Positions 10,589 to 22,887 of a stretch of 64,000 nt of DNA are shown piece after piece. A program made the translations under genes and the position numbers. Numbering within the stretch: the first letter of the stretch is position 1; each line of letters opens with the position of its first letter. This DNA comes from Arachis hypogaea (lineage: Eukaryota; Streptophyta; Magnoliopsida; Fabales; Fabaceae): the NCBI RefSeq assembly GCF_003086295.3, contig NC_092042.1, positions 38,859,419-38,923,418 of the forward strand, written 5' to 3'. The notes under the pieces were generated by a model. That model was not told the origin of the DNA. It ran no database searches and saw only the letters and a list, made by a program, of their open reading frames with translations.

Positions 10589-11794
10589 TCATGAAAGCAG
10601 GGAGCATAGAATCAAGCATTGAACCCTTACTGGTAGTGTATATCGCTCTAGTCTCTCAAGTGTCTAGGGTTAATCACTCTGTTCTTCCCTATTCATGCTT
10701 TCTAAACTTTGTTCTTTACCTAACTAATCAACAATATTTAATGTACCAATGCAAACATTATGAGGTCTTTTACAAGGTTGTAATGGGGCTAAGGTAAAGG
10801 TAAGGGTATATATATAAGGCTAAGTGAGCTAGTAAAGTGAATCCTTGAGTAGTCTAAGATCTCACCTAACAAATACATACTCTATACAAATTATAAAATT
10901 ATACTTAGCCTCCTATAATTCCCACTTTTGTATGATTCTCATACTCATGTACCAAATTTTTTATATTTCTTTACTTTTATCACATGTGCATTGATCTTTC
11001 AACTTGACATTGGGGTAATTCTGTCCCCTTATTTGTTTACTTATTTATTGAATATTTTTTTTTGCATCATAAAAGCAAACATAACTTATCAATGCACATG
11101 GCTTTTCCATTATTTTTCTATTTTGGTTTTTCATGAGTAGGTTTCCAAATTCCCAATATTCAAATAAATTAGAAACATGATACATTCCCTTATTAACCCA
11201 TGTTCCCACAGTTTCCCCATACTTAGTTGATGCATAATTTCTATCTTAAGCTAACCAAAGATTTACTTGGGATTTTTAATTTGTTTTTCTGCTTAAGGCT
11301 AGTAATGTGGTTATAGAACAAGAGGGGATTTAAAAAGCTCAAGTGGGCTAACAAGGGTGATGTAAAAGGTAGGCCAATTTGGAATAAGTGAGGAATTTAA
11401 ACAATGGCCTCAATCATATGTAGGCATATAAATACACTAAATAACGGACATATAAAATGGAATAAAGCAAAGATTGCAATTATAGAGAAGAAAACACACA
11501 AGAATAAAATATCATGGTTAAATAATGTAACCATATAAATAAGCTCAAAATCTCACGGGTTGTGTGTTCCTTGGCTCAAAAACCATGTTCCAAATACAAC
11601 TTCAAACAAATTTAACAAAAAATTTTCAATTTAAATTAGTGAAATACTATAAAAATTTCTTGAAAAGAAAAATATTACTTCAACCAAGTAGTGGCTAAAT
11701 GCATAAAATCAAACAAACATGCAAATGCAACAATTAACAAATTAACATTGCTTTTGAGAAGGGACTAACTAACCCGTGGAGATCGGTATCGACC
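10589..11794. other. Non-coding interior of non-autonomous element
   Basis: About 1.2 kb of A/T-rich sequence with no convincing ORF. By position it should be 3' tail between the two polypurine-type modules. I see no other feature. Confidence 0.5.
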
Positions 11795-11830
11795 TCCCCA
11801 CACTTAAAGATTGCACCGTCCTCGGTGCAT
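11795..11830 (-). other. Second hairpin plus polypurine-like module
   Basis: On the minus strand a hairpin GCACCGAGGACGGTGC is followed by TTTAAGTGTGGGGAGGT, nearly the same as the tract beside the 3' LTR at 8385. The element therefore has two such modules about 3.4 kb apart, 1.4 kb without the solo LTR. Confidence 0.65.
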
Positions 11831-11855
11831 GCTGAGATGTGCAGGTGGATGGGGG

Positions 11856-11942
11856 TTATGGTTCCTCAGTTGGGGCTCTTTTGGTTCCTTTCCTTGCCGG
11901 TGGTTTGGAAGTAGCTTTCTCTTTACCCTTCTTGGTGGCCAT
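11856..11942 (-). CDS. 28-codon basic ORF, possible remnant of an ORF2 start
   Basis: ATG at 11940-11942 and TAA at 11856-11858. It encodes a short peptide starting MATKKGKEKATSK, about one third Lys plus Arg. The composition resembles the ORF2 N-termini at 24012 (MASKAGETSRKRKGKEK) and 29913, and the position relative to the palindrome array also fits. It may be all that is left of an ORF2. Whether it is expressed is unknown. Confidence 0.35.
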   Translation of the reverse strand: MATKKGKEKATSKPPARKGTKRAPTEEP

Positions 11943-12659
11943 CTTGAAAAGGAAAAAAAGAAAGTAAGTTTGAAAGCTAAGGGTTAGAGCAAGGAAGAGA
12001 GCGGAAAAGGTGGTAATCAATGCACAATAAAGAGGAATGACGTTACTACATGGTCATGACTACATGTGAAAAGTTCATCAATGGAAATATAGCAAGTGCA
12101 TGTAATAACAATTAAATGCAAGATGTTGATTGGCATGCTGGCAAAGGCATGAGTAGCATAGATCAAGCATTCAATGTCCAAGTTAGATTATCAAGTCTTT
12201 CAAACTAACAACATGTTTATAATGACAATTATATATAAGGAATATGATATGAAAAAGGGTTTCATGAAAAGCAGGCATTCAGAGTAGTAGGATAAAAGAT
12301 ACTGAAAAACAGTTCATAATGCCATACGGGCGTTTTCACAAACACTTAGCATGCATGGTAAATAATCTAATGAAAATAATAAATTGAACATGCAAGCAAC
12401 CCTTTAAAAATTAAAAGATAATTGCCAAACAATTTTGCAACAATCCACAATGACCCAAATAAATTTCCAACACCAATGAAGATAATGCAATGAATGAGGG
12501 TATGCAAATAAATTGAATGAAATAGAATGGAAGTGAAGAGAGATGAGAAGTGAAATAGATGAAGAAGAAGAAAGTAAGAAAAGGAGGAAGAAAGAAGAAG
12601 AGATAGAAGAGATTAGGATTAGAGAAGAAAAAAAATAAGATAATTGGCGCTGATCTAGA

Positions 12660-13200
12660 TAAGTTATGCGACGCAGGTGACGCGGACGCGTGGTGCACGC
12701 GATCGCGTGGGGTGTGATGAATTCAAGTGACGCGGACGCATGACTCGAATTGTGCTAGTAGCACGAAAGTAGCCTCGCGCACGCACAACTCTCTGTTTAA
12801 ATGCATTGTTGCCGAAAATCGAGGGTGACACAGTCGCGTGGTTGACGCGATCGTGTGGATGGCCTAAATTTGAAAACGGCGCGGACGCGTGGGGCACGCA
12901 TTCGCGTGGTAGGGCTTGTGCTTCTAGCAGGGCGCCAGCCCAGGTTCACTGCGACATTCGGCCATACACCCCTTTTTACGTCGATTTTGAGGGCACGCGT
13001 TCGCGTGGGTGACACGGACGCGTGGGAGGCATTTTTTCCACATGACGCGGACGCGTCAGCGATGCGGTCGCGTGGATCAATTTGTGCCAAAGGCACGCCT
13101 CCAGCCACGCTCTCGCGTGACTCTCTGTTCAATTCTTTTTTCTTCACAACGCACTAGTGACGCGGACGCGTCAGCGACGCTGCCGCGTCGCGTGCGTGTT
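12660..13200 (-). repeat. Array of GACGCGGACGCGT / CACGCG-N-CGCGTGG palindromes
   Basis: Roughly a dozen GC-rich dyads, for example GACGCGGACGCGT near 12679, CACGCGATCGCGTGG near 12696, CGGACGCGTGG near 12880 and GACGCGGACGCGTC near 13044 and 13157. Sequences between them are A/T-rich. The array lies between the gag-like ORF and the small ORF, the place where Athila-type elements carry GGCGTTTAACGCC arrays. Open frames across it are by-products of its composition. Confidence 0.8.
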
Positions 13201-13315
13201 TTTTTTATGCAGTATGCAGAATGCAAAATGCATTGAATGTCATGCAAATATTGCAGGTTTAATAAAAATTCAAAAACAGACTAAAATTAAAACTAAAAAG
13301 AGAACGATCATACCA

Positions 13316-13345
13316 TGGTGGGTTGTCTCCCACCTAGCACTTTTA
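13316..13345 (-). other. Conserved post-gag hairpin (GGGAGACAACCC type)
   Basis: Minus strand reads GTGCTAGGTGGGAGACAACC, matching the CGCTTGTTGGGAGGCAACCC module downstream of gag or pol in the Athila-type elements (24826, 30657, 42697, 61768). The stem is GGG/CCC or longer. Confidence 0.6.
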
Positions 13346-13665
13346 GTTAAAGTCCTTAAGTTGGACATTTGATGAGCTTCCTGTCATGGTGGCTTATGCT
13401 TGTACTGATCCAGGAATCTCCACCAATGTTTGGAATTTCAACAGCCTATGGGGTCCCAAACTAGGCGCAGAAAGCCTTCAAGCAAGCTAAAGCAAGTGAC
13501 AAGGCCCCAAGAGTATTGATTTCTAGATTGAATTCCTGGGTCCCAAACCTTGCTTTTGCACCCGTCTTCTTGTTGAGCAATATTGTTCCATCCGGGTGGC
13601 AAGCAGTCTGAATTCTCACTAAAGCAGCCAAACAACTTCCTAGACCCATTCAACTGAGCTCTATA
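13346..13665. other. Spacer between gag-like ORF and hairpin
   Basis: About 300 bp. Two overlapping minus-strand frames of 62-71 codons have no recognisable domain and no homologue elsewhere in the window. I see no supported gene. Confidence 0.4.
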
Positions 13666-15324
13666 CTAACCTTTGCGTTTAAACTTTGAGCTTCCAACCA
13701 TAATGAACTTTGCAGGACAATTCTTACCACTGATCATCTTCCTCTTGCTCTTAATGCCACAAAGAGCTCTAAGTTGACCATCCGTCTCCAGTAGCCCATA
13801 TTCAAGTGGAATTAGAAAGCTAAGGGATATGAATTTTACCCACTTGAATGTTGTGAAGGATGATGGCAACTTAGTGGGAGGTGTTTGGAATGAACGTGGA
13901 AGCTCCACTCCCTTGTGCTCTTCTCTGAATTCCTCCACTTCCTTGCAAACCTTTTCCATTCGAGCCATGTCCTGGTCAAAGTTTTCCATATCTTCCTCAT
14001 CACTTGAGTCATAATTAGGAGGTTGAGAAAAGTCGACGTCTGCATCATCTTCATATTCACTTGGGGAAGATTCTTCTGTCTCAAAAAATTTACTTGCGGG
14101 TGCAAGTTCATCACTAGGAGGACTTGACTGGTGACTATCATCATCAAGGAAACATGCGTCTTGAGTTACTCTGTCTAGTTCTTTATAAGATATCTGCATT
14201 GGAGGCTGTGCAACATCCTCTTTAGCGTCAATTGTAACATCCTTGACGGGGTCTTCCATAAGTCTGTATTTCCTAGGAGGTTCAACATCTACTAAATCTT
14301 CAACCAACTCTTCTTCTTCTACAATGACAACGTCCTCTACTTGTTCCAGTACGAAGTTATGCTCTATGCTATCCACTGGAGTCTCTAGTGTCTTCTTTGT
14401 GCTGCGTTCTTCATTAAATTCTCCACATAAAGCCATGGGAGTCTTTTGAATGTCCAAACGTTGGAAAGGTAATCGATTTCTTGCTTGATCCAGGTATTTA
14501 AGTATGAAATCGTATTCATCCTTGATGATTTCCTGTTCAACTATTTCTTCACCTTCAAGTACAAAATCCTTCTTGTTGTCTTCTTTCGCTAGTTCTTCAA
14601 CCGCACTGTCAACTTCAAGGGTCTCTACTACCTTCACCTTTAGTGCCTCCTCTAGCTCCTTATGAAGTATGGATTCGCGAAGATGATCCTTTCTCTCTTG
14701 TTCCATGTCAATAGTATCATTGGGATCATGTTGCTCTTGGGTTGATGGATGTGGGTGCTCTTCCATGGATGGTGGTGATGGGATGGGTGGATCATTATGT
14801 GGTTGAGATGGAAGTGCAGTGGAGCTTGAGGGTTGAATATCGGGTGTAGAGGGTTGGCCCAAGTGGGATATATGTGCTTGAAGAGTAGAGGTGAGACTAG
14901 TGATATAGGCAAGTTTGCTTTCCGTGGAGGTTTAGAGTGGATAGGAGGGTTTATTTGTTGGGAGAAAAGGTTCATATGGTGGTTGGTATGGTGAATAAGG
15001 ATTGGGGTCATATAGTGGTGAATGGTGGAAAGGGGCTTGTGAGTGTGGTGGTTCAAAGTTATGTTGTGAGGATGGTCTCTGAGCATACGGTGGGGCTTGT
15101 TGGTAGCTACTAGGCGGTCCACCATATCTATCAGCTTGGTATGCATTGTAGGATGGTCTTTGTCTGTGATATCTTGGAAGGTGTTGTTGCCTAAAGGGTT
15201 GATCAAATCCTCTTGGCTCCGTCCATTTTTGATTGCTTTGACCTTGATGCATATTCCTGTTATAGCTTCCATTCCTTGCAACAAAATTAGAACTAGACTC
15301 AAAGCGAGAGGGGTGAGAATTCAT
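13666..15324 (-). pseudogene. Gag-like ORF of the non-autonomous element, one in-frame stop
   Basis: ATG at 15322-15324 (MNSHPSRFESS). The first 130 codons are rich in Pro, Gln, Tyr and His. A single TAA at 14932-14934 interrupts, and the same frame runs on to 13666 with no other stop: about 550 codons. The second part is acidic (long Glu/Asp runs) and ends in a short basic tail. I see no CCHC knuckle, protease or RT. Its position directly after the primer site and leader suggests Gag or a Gag substitute, but I do not recognise the family. One stop in 1.66 kb suggests recent loss. Confidence 0.6.
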
Positions 15325-15448
15325 AGTAGTTGTCAGAAATAAGGGCGAAAGAAGAAACAAATAAACAAGTAAAAAAAAAATATTTTGTTTTGTTTTTTTT
15401 TTTTGAAAAATATTTACAATAACCAATAATAAGGCACACATTTGCAAT

Positions 15449-15466
15449 TCCCCGGCAACGGCGCCA
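15449..15466 (-). other. Primer binding site TGGCGCCGTTGCCGGGGA
   Basis: Perfect 18-base tRNA-Asp-type site on the minus strand, three bases inside the 5' LTR end at 15470. Identical to the sites at 28740 and 36253 in the Athila-type elements, although the LTRs are unrelated in sequence. Confidence 0.85.
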
Positions 15467-15469
15467 TTT

Positions 15470-16939
15470 TGAATAACTGAAGATTGATGGTTTAGAAGTT
15501 ATAGTAAACTCTCGTTGTAAGTATAGTTACTAAACCAAGCAATCAACCTTTCTTACAAACGTTTGGTTGTGACAAGTAACAAACCCTTTTGAAATTGATA
15601 ACCGAGTATTCAAACCTCGGGTCGTCTTCTCAAGAAATTGCAGGGAGGTATGTTCTTATTATTGGCTATGAAAAAGGTAAAATTGGGGGTTTTGGAAATA
15701 AGGAAGAAGTATGACAAGTAGTTCAAATGACAATTAAAATAAATAAATAACTATAAAATAAACTCTTGACAAGATATGAAATTTCGGAAGTCCTATCCTA
15801 GTTATTCCTATAAGAATGGAAGTTAATCCCACTTAGTTAACCTTTGCGTAAGCAAGGAAAAGTCCAGTGAACAAATTGGTTAGATTTCCCAAATCCTAGC
15901 CAAATCCTAAGGAAAGACTAGAGTTAGTGGAATTCTGGTTAATTAGCCGACATAACAATCAATCATGAATAGTTGATAACTCAAGAGCTTCAAGTTAATC
16001 AATTAAAGCCAATAGTAAATAATCTAAATTAAAATTAAAGAAATGCAATCATGAGTCTGAAATACCTCAAATTACATTAAATAGAAAATCAATCTAAACA
16101 TAGAGAGTTCATAAACCAAATTGAGAAAATAAATAAAAGAAAAATAGAACCTGATATGAAGATGAATTAATCCTGAAGTGAAAAGAAATCCTAATCCTAA
16201 AATAAATTCTAATCCTAATCCTAAGAGAGAGGAGAGAACATCTCTTTCTAAAAACTACATCTAAAACTAAAATTGTGAATTATGAAAAGCCTTCTTATGA
16301 ATGGATGTATTCCCCCACTTTATAGCCTCTAATCTGTGTTCTCTGGGCCAAAAACTGGGTCAGAAACAGCCCAGAAGTCGCTGATTGTAAAATCTGGTCT
16401 GTACAGGTCACGGCAAAGTGACGCGGAGGCGTCGTCCACGCATCCGTGCGGATTGAAGTTCCCAGATGCGACGCGTCTGCGTGGAGCACGCGTTCGCGTC
16501 GCCTATATGTACGGCCACTATGACAAATTATATATCAAATCGAAGCCCTGATGTTAGCTTTCCAATGCAAGTGGAACTGCATCATTTGGACCTCTGTAAC
16601 TCAAGTTATGATCGTTTTAGTGCGAGAGGGTCAGGCTGACAGCTTTGCAATTCCTTCAACTTCTTGTATTCCTTCCACTTTTGCATGCTTCCTTTTCATC
16701 CTCTAAGCCATTTCTGCCCTGTTATTCCTGAAATCACTTAACACACATATCAAGGCATCTAATGGTAATAAGAGAGGATTAAATAAAAGGAAATAAAAGC
16801 CAAAGAAGCATGTTTTCAATCATAGCACAGAATCAGGAAGGAAAATATAAAATATGCAAATCATATGAATAAGTGGGTAAAGAGTTGATAAAATCCACTC
16901 AATTAAGCACAAGATAAACCATAAAAAAGTGGTTTATCA
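15470..16939 (-). repeat. 5' LTR of non-autonomous element
   Basis: 1470 bp, TGAATAACTGAAGATTG...GTGGTTTATCA, partner of 6915-8384. It has the GC-rich palindromic stretch at 16410-16505 and TATA box at 16319-16324 in minus orientation. Right flank CAATG. Confidence 0.9.
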
Positions 16940-16944
16940 CAATG

Positions 16945-17910
<966 letters not shown>

Positions 17911-17915
17911 GCGGT

Positions 17916-19585
17916 TGATGAGCGGATAATTTATACGCTTTTTGGCATTTTTAGGTAGTTTTTAGTATATTTTAGTTACTTTTTAGTATATTTTTATTAG
18001 TTTTTATGCAAAAATCACATTTCTGGACTTTACTATGAGTTTATGTATTTTTTTGTGATTTCAGGTATTTTCTGGCTGAACTTGAGAAACCTAAGCAAAA
18101 ATCTGATTCAGAGGCTGAGAAAGGACTGCAGATGCTGTTGGATTCTGACCCTCCTGCACTCGAAGTGGATTTTCTGGAACTACAGAAGTCCAATTGGTGC
18201 GCTCTCAATTGCGTTGGAAATTAGACATCTAGGGGCTTTCCAGCAATGTATAATAGTTTATACTTTGCCTGAGATTTGATGGCCCAAACTGGCGTCCAAA
18301 TGCCCACCAGAGACCCATTTCGGGCGTAAAATGCCGGAACTGGCACCAGAACTGGAGTTAAACACCCAAACTGGCATCCAAGCTGGCGTTTAACTGCAAG
18401 AATGGCCTATGCATGTGAAAGCTTCAAAGCTCAGACCAAGCACACACCAAGTGGGCCCCGGAAGTGGATTTCTGCACTATCTACACTTAGTTACTCATTT
18501 TCTGTAAACTCTAGTAACTAGTTTAGTATATATAGCACTTTTTACTATTGTATAGGAGGCTGGTAGCTTTTGAGAATTATCTTATGCCACTTGGGAGGCT
18601 GGCCATTCGGCCATGCCTAGACCTTCTTCTCTTATGTATTTTCTACGGTGGATTTTCTACACCTCATAGATTATGGTGAGGAGCTCTACTGTTCTTCATG
18701 AATTAATGCAAGTACTATTGTTTCTCTTTCAATTCACGCCTACTTCTTCTCCAAGATATACTCTCGTACTTAATTCAGTTAAGTTAGAATGAAGGGGGTT
18801 ACCCGTGACAAGCACCCACTATCTTCATTACTCACTTTGCCAAGATCTGCATGCCTGACAACCACAAGCGGCCTACATGATGTTCAACGTAGTCATTGGA
18901 TGATAGCTGGAGTATAATCTCTTGGGTCTCTAATCCACGGACCGAGTCGGCATGGTTAGAACCTTCGTGGTATAGGCTAGAAACAATTGACAGCATTCCT
19001 GAGATCCGAAAAGTCTAAACATTGTCTGTGGTATTCCGAGTAGGATTTAGGACAGGATGACTGTGACGAGCTTCAAACTCACGACTGTTGGGCACAGTGA
19101 CAGTGTGCAAAAGGATAGAGAGATCCTATTCCGACACAAGTGGGAACTGACAAATGATTAGCCATGTGATATCTGTGCCAGGTATTTTTCATCCGAGGCG
19201 AGAAATCTGACAGTTGATTAGCCTTACAGAAACCGTAGCTGGACCATTTTCACTGAGAAGGTCATACAGCTTGCCATGGAAGGGAGGACGCATGATTGGA
19301 TGAAGACAATAGGAAAGCAGAGGTTTAGAAGCAACAAAGCATCTCCAAATGCTCACATAAGTATTTCTATGTTATTTTCCATTTTATTTACCTTTTAATT
19401 ATCAATACCTCATAACCATTTGAATCTGCCTGACTAAGATTTACAAGATGACCATAGCTTGCTTCAAGCCGGCAATCTTCGTGGGATCGACCCTTACTCA
19501 CATAAGGTATTACTTGGACGACCCAATGCACTTGCTGGTTAGTTATGCGGAGTTGTGAAAAGTGTGATCTCAATTTCGTGCACCA
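17916..19585 (+). mobile_element. Athila-type solo LTR
   Basis: 1670 bp, TGATGAGCGGATAATTTATA...TTTCGTGCACCA, with perfect GCGGT target duplications (17911-17915 and 19586-19590). No primer site or internal sequence follows, so it is a solo LTR. Promoter order in plus orientation: four phased palindromes at 18291, 18323, 18354 and 18385 (spacing 32, 31, 31), GGGCCC at 18453, TATATATAG at about 18527. Confidence 0.9.
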
Positions 19586-19628
19586 GCGGTACACCACCAC
19601 GAACCCCACCTGGCAGGTGATATACCAC

Positions 19629-20425
19629 TGATGAGCGGATAATTTATACGCTTTTTGGCATTGATTTTATATAGTTTTTAGTATGATTTAGTTAGTTTTT
19701 AGTATATTGTTAGTAGTTTTTAAGCAAAATTCACATTTCTGGACTTTACTATGAGTTTGTGTGTTTTTTTGTGATTTCAGGTATTTACTGGCTGAAATTA
19801 AGGGACCTGAGCAAAAATCTGATTCAGAGGCTGACAAAGGACTGGTGATGTTGTTGGATTCTGACCTCCCTGCACTCGAAGTGGATTTTCTGGAGCTACA
19901 GAACTCCAAATGGCGCGCTCTCAATTGCGTTGGAAAGTAGACATCCAGGGATTTCCAGAAATATATAATAGTCCATATTTTGTGCAAGTTTTGATGATGT
20001 GAAATGGCGTCAAAATGCCAGCTCTCTGCCCTTTTCTGGCATCAAAACGCCAGAACTGGCATAAAAGTTGGAGTTAAATGCCCAAACTGGCACCAAAGCC
20101 GGTGTTTAACTCCAAGGAAGACCTCTACATGTGTAAAGCTCAATGCTCAGCCCAAGCACACACCAAGTGGGCCCGGAAGTGGATTCCTGCATCAATTACC
20201 TATATCTGTAAACCCTAGTAGCTAGTTTCATTATAAATAGAACTTTTGACTATTGTACTAGGGGTATTTTTCCCTATTTTCAAATTCATATGTCATTTGA
20301 GGAGGCTAGCCATTCGGCTATGCCTAGACCTTGTTCTTATGTATTTTCAACGGTGGAGTTTCTACACACTATAGATTAAGGGTGTGGAGCTCTGCTGTTC
20401 CTCGAGTATTAATGCAATTACTACT
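19629..20425 (+). repeat. 5' LTR, first part (interrupted at CTACT)
   Basis: Starts TGATGAGCGGATAATTTATA. Palindromic units at 20006, 20038, 20070 and 20101 (spacing 32, 32, 31), GGGCCC at 20169-20174 and TATAAATA at 20232-20239 give the promoter order array, GGGCCC, TATA. Broken at 20425 by the insertion; the rest resumes at 37902. Confidence 0.9.
20232..20239 (+). promoter_or_regulatory. LTR TATA box TATAAATA
   Basis: Perfect TATAAATA about 58 bp after GGGCCC and 120 bp after the last palindrome. The same box with the same flanks recurs in the 3' LTR near 44592. Confidence 0.65.
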
Positions 20426-21983
20426 TGGTGCACGAAATTGTGATCAATACTTTTCACAACTCAAATAATCCCCAATGATGAATCCAAAAACTTGGTGTTC
20501 AATACCATGGCATAAACACAACTTCGCACAACTAACCAGCAAGTGTACTGGGTCGTCCAAGTAATAAACCTTACGCGAGTAAGGGTCGATCCCACAGAGA
20601 TTGTTGGTATGAAGCAAGCTATGGTCACCTTGTAAATCTTAGTCAGGCAAACTCAAATGGTTATGAATGATGAATAAAATATAAAGATAAAGATAGAGAT
20701 ACTTATGCAATTCATTAGTGGGAATTCTAGATAAGCGTATGGAGATGCTGTGTTCCTTTCGTCTCTCTGCTTTCCTACTGTCTTCATCCAATCCTTCTTA
20801 CTCCTTTCCATGGCAAGCTGTATGCAAGGGTTTCATCGTTGTCAATGGCTACCTCCCATCCTCTCAGTGAAAATGTTCAACGCACCCTATCACGGCACGG
20901 CTATTCATCTGTCGGTTCTCAATCAGGTTGGAATAGAATCCAATGATTCTTTTGCGTCTGTCACTAATACCACAAACAAGGTTTAGACCTTCTGGATTCT
21001 CTTGAATGCCGCCATCAATTCTAGCTTATACCACGAAGATTCCGATTAAGGGATCCAAGAGATATCCACTCAATCTAAGGTAGAACAGAGGTGGTTGTCA
21101 GGCACACGTTCATAGGTGAGAATGATGATGAGTGTCACAGATCATCACATTCATCAAGTTGAAGAACAAGTGATATCTTAGAACAGGAACAAGCGGAATT
21201 GAATAGAAGAACAATAGTAATTGCATTAATACTCGAGGTACAGCAGAGCTCCACACCTTAATCTATGGTGTGTAGAAACTCCACCGTTGAAAATACATAA
21301 GAACAAAAGTGATCATTGGTTTCGGCCCCAGAGAGGGAACCAGAAGAACCAAGATGAAAATACAATAGTAAAAGGTCCTACTTATAGAGAACTAGTAGCC
21401 TAGGATTTACAGAGATGAGTAAATGACATAAAAATCCACTTCCGGGCCCACTTGGTGTGTGCTTGGGCTGAGCATTGAAGCATTTTCGTGTAGAGACTCT
21501 TCTTGGAGTTAAACGCCAGCTTTTATGCCAGTTTGGGCGTTTAACTCCCATCCTTGTGCCAGTTTCGGCGGTTAACGCTGGGAATTCTGATGGTGACTTT
21601 GAACACCGGTTTGGGCCATCAAATCTTGGGAAAAGTATAGACTATCATATATTTCTGGAAAGCCCAGGATGTCTACTTTCCAACGCCGTTGAGAGCGCGC
21701 CAATTGGGCTTCTGTATCTCCAAAAAATTTACTTCGAGTGCAGGGAGGTCAGAATCCAACAGCATCTGCAGTCCTTTTTAGTCTCTGAATCAGATTTTTG
21801 CTCAGGTCCCTCAATTTCAGCCAGAAAATACCTGAAATCACAGAAAAACACACAAACTCATAGTAAAGTCCAGAAAAGTGAATTTTAACTAAAAACTAAT
21901 AAAAATATACTAAAAACTAACTAGATCATACTAAAAATATACTAAAAACAATGCCAAAAAGCGTACAAATTATCCGCTCATCA
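20426..21983 (-). repeat. 3' LTR of composite element
   Basis: 1558 bp, on the plus strand TGGTGCACGAAATTGTGATC...ATCCGCTCATCA. Same U5 end as 36277-37896; the 62-bp length difference is mostly one deletion near 20965 (the equivalent of 36820-36880 is absent). Palindromes near 21495-21590, GGGCCC near 21444. Confidence 0.9.
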
Positions 21984-22025
21984 CAACAGCAAACTTAAAT
22001 TATTGCTTGTCCCCAAGCAACTGAA
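21984..22025 (-). other. 3' hairpin plus polypurine-like module
   Basis: Minus strand: hairpin GCTTGGGGACAAGC (22005-22018), then TTTAAGTTTGCTGTTG abutting the LTR. This module precedes every 3' LTR of the family here and should hold the plus-strand primer site. Confidence 0.7.
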
Positions 22026-22089
22026 AATCAAATAAGATAAAAAGAAGAGAATATACAATGAATTCCAAAAATATCTATGAAGATCAGTA

Positions 22090-22420
22090 TTAATTAGATG
22101 AGCGGGGCTTTTAGCTTTTTGCCTCTGAATAGTTTTGGCATCTCACTCTATCCTTTGAAATTCAGAATGATTGGCTTCTTTAGGAACTCAGAATCCAGAT
22201 AGTGTCATTGATTCTCCTAGTTAAGTATGATGATTCTTGAACACAGCTACTTATTGAGTCTTGGCCGTGGCCCAAAGCACTCTGTCTTCCAGTATTACCA
22301 CCGGATACATACATGTCACAGACACATAATTGGGTGAACCTTTTCAGATTGTGACTCAGCTTTGCTAGAGTCCCCAATTAGAGGTGTCCAGGGTTCTTAA
22401 GCACACTCTTTTTGCCTTGG
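22090..22420 (-). other. Conserved non-coding tail block
   Basis: About 330 bp nearly identical to 59055-59395 and clearly homologous to 43590-43945 and 55455-55765, in both autonomous-type and non-autonomous elements. It has no shared open frame. Conserved cores include GCCACGGCCAAGACTCA and ACCTTTTCAGATTGTGACT on opposite strands. Sequence between it and ORF2 (22421-22887) is T-rich and unremarkable. Confidence 0.65.
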
Positions 22421-22887
22421 ATCACAACTTTATTTCTTTCTTCTTTTTTTTCTTCCTTTTTTTATCGTTTTTTTTCCTCTTTTTTTTTGTATTCACTACT
22501 TTTTCTTGCTTCAAGAATCATTTTTATGATTTTTCAAATCCTCAGTAACATGTCTCCTTTGTCATCATTCTTTCAAGAGCCAACATCCATGAACCACAAA
22601 TTCAAGATACATATGCACTGTTTAAGCATACATTCAGAAAACAAAAGTATTGCCACCACATCAAAATAATTAAACTGTTATAAAATTCAAAATTCATGCA
22701 ATTCTTCTCTTTTTCAATTAAGAACATTTTTCATTTAAGAAAGGTGATGGATTCATAGGACATTCATAACTTTAAGGCATAGACACTAAGACACTAATGA
22801 TCACAAGACACAAACGTGGATAAACATAAGCATAATTTTCGAAAAACAGAAAAATAAAGAACAAGGAAATTAAAGAACGGGTCCACC

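Larger units (their letters stand above)
6915..16939 (-). mobile_element. Non-autonomous gypsy-like element (LARD-like)
   Basis: Complete 10-kb element in minus orientation, flanked by perfect CAATG target duplications (6910-6914 and 16940-16944). Both LTRs are 1470 bp with few differences, suggesting fairly recent insertion. Internal parts on the minus strand: primer site (15449-15466), one gag-like ORF broken by a single stop (13666-15324), conserved hairpin (13316-13345), GACGCG palindrome array (12660-13200), 28-codon ORF (11856-11942), and two polypurine-type motifs (11795-11830 and 8385-8425). No RT, RNase H or integrase, so it needs a helper. A solo LTR sits at 8615-10583. Confidence 0.85.

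Noticed and set aside
12664..13372. Several Arg-rich ORFs of 68-116 codons
   Set aside because: All are read through the GACGCG dyad array; composition artefacts in several frames at once.
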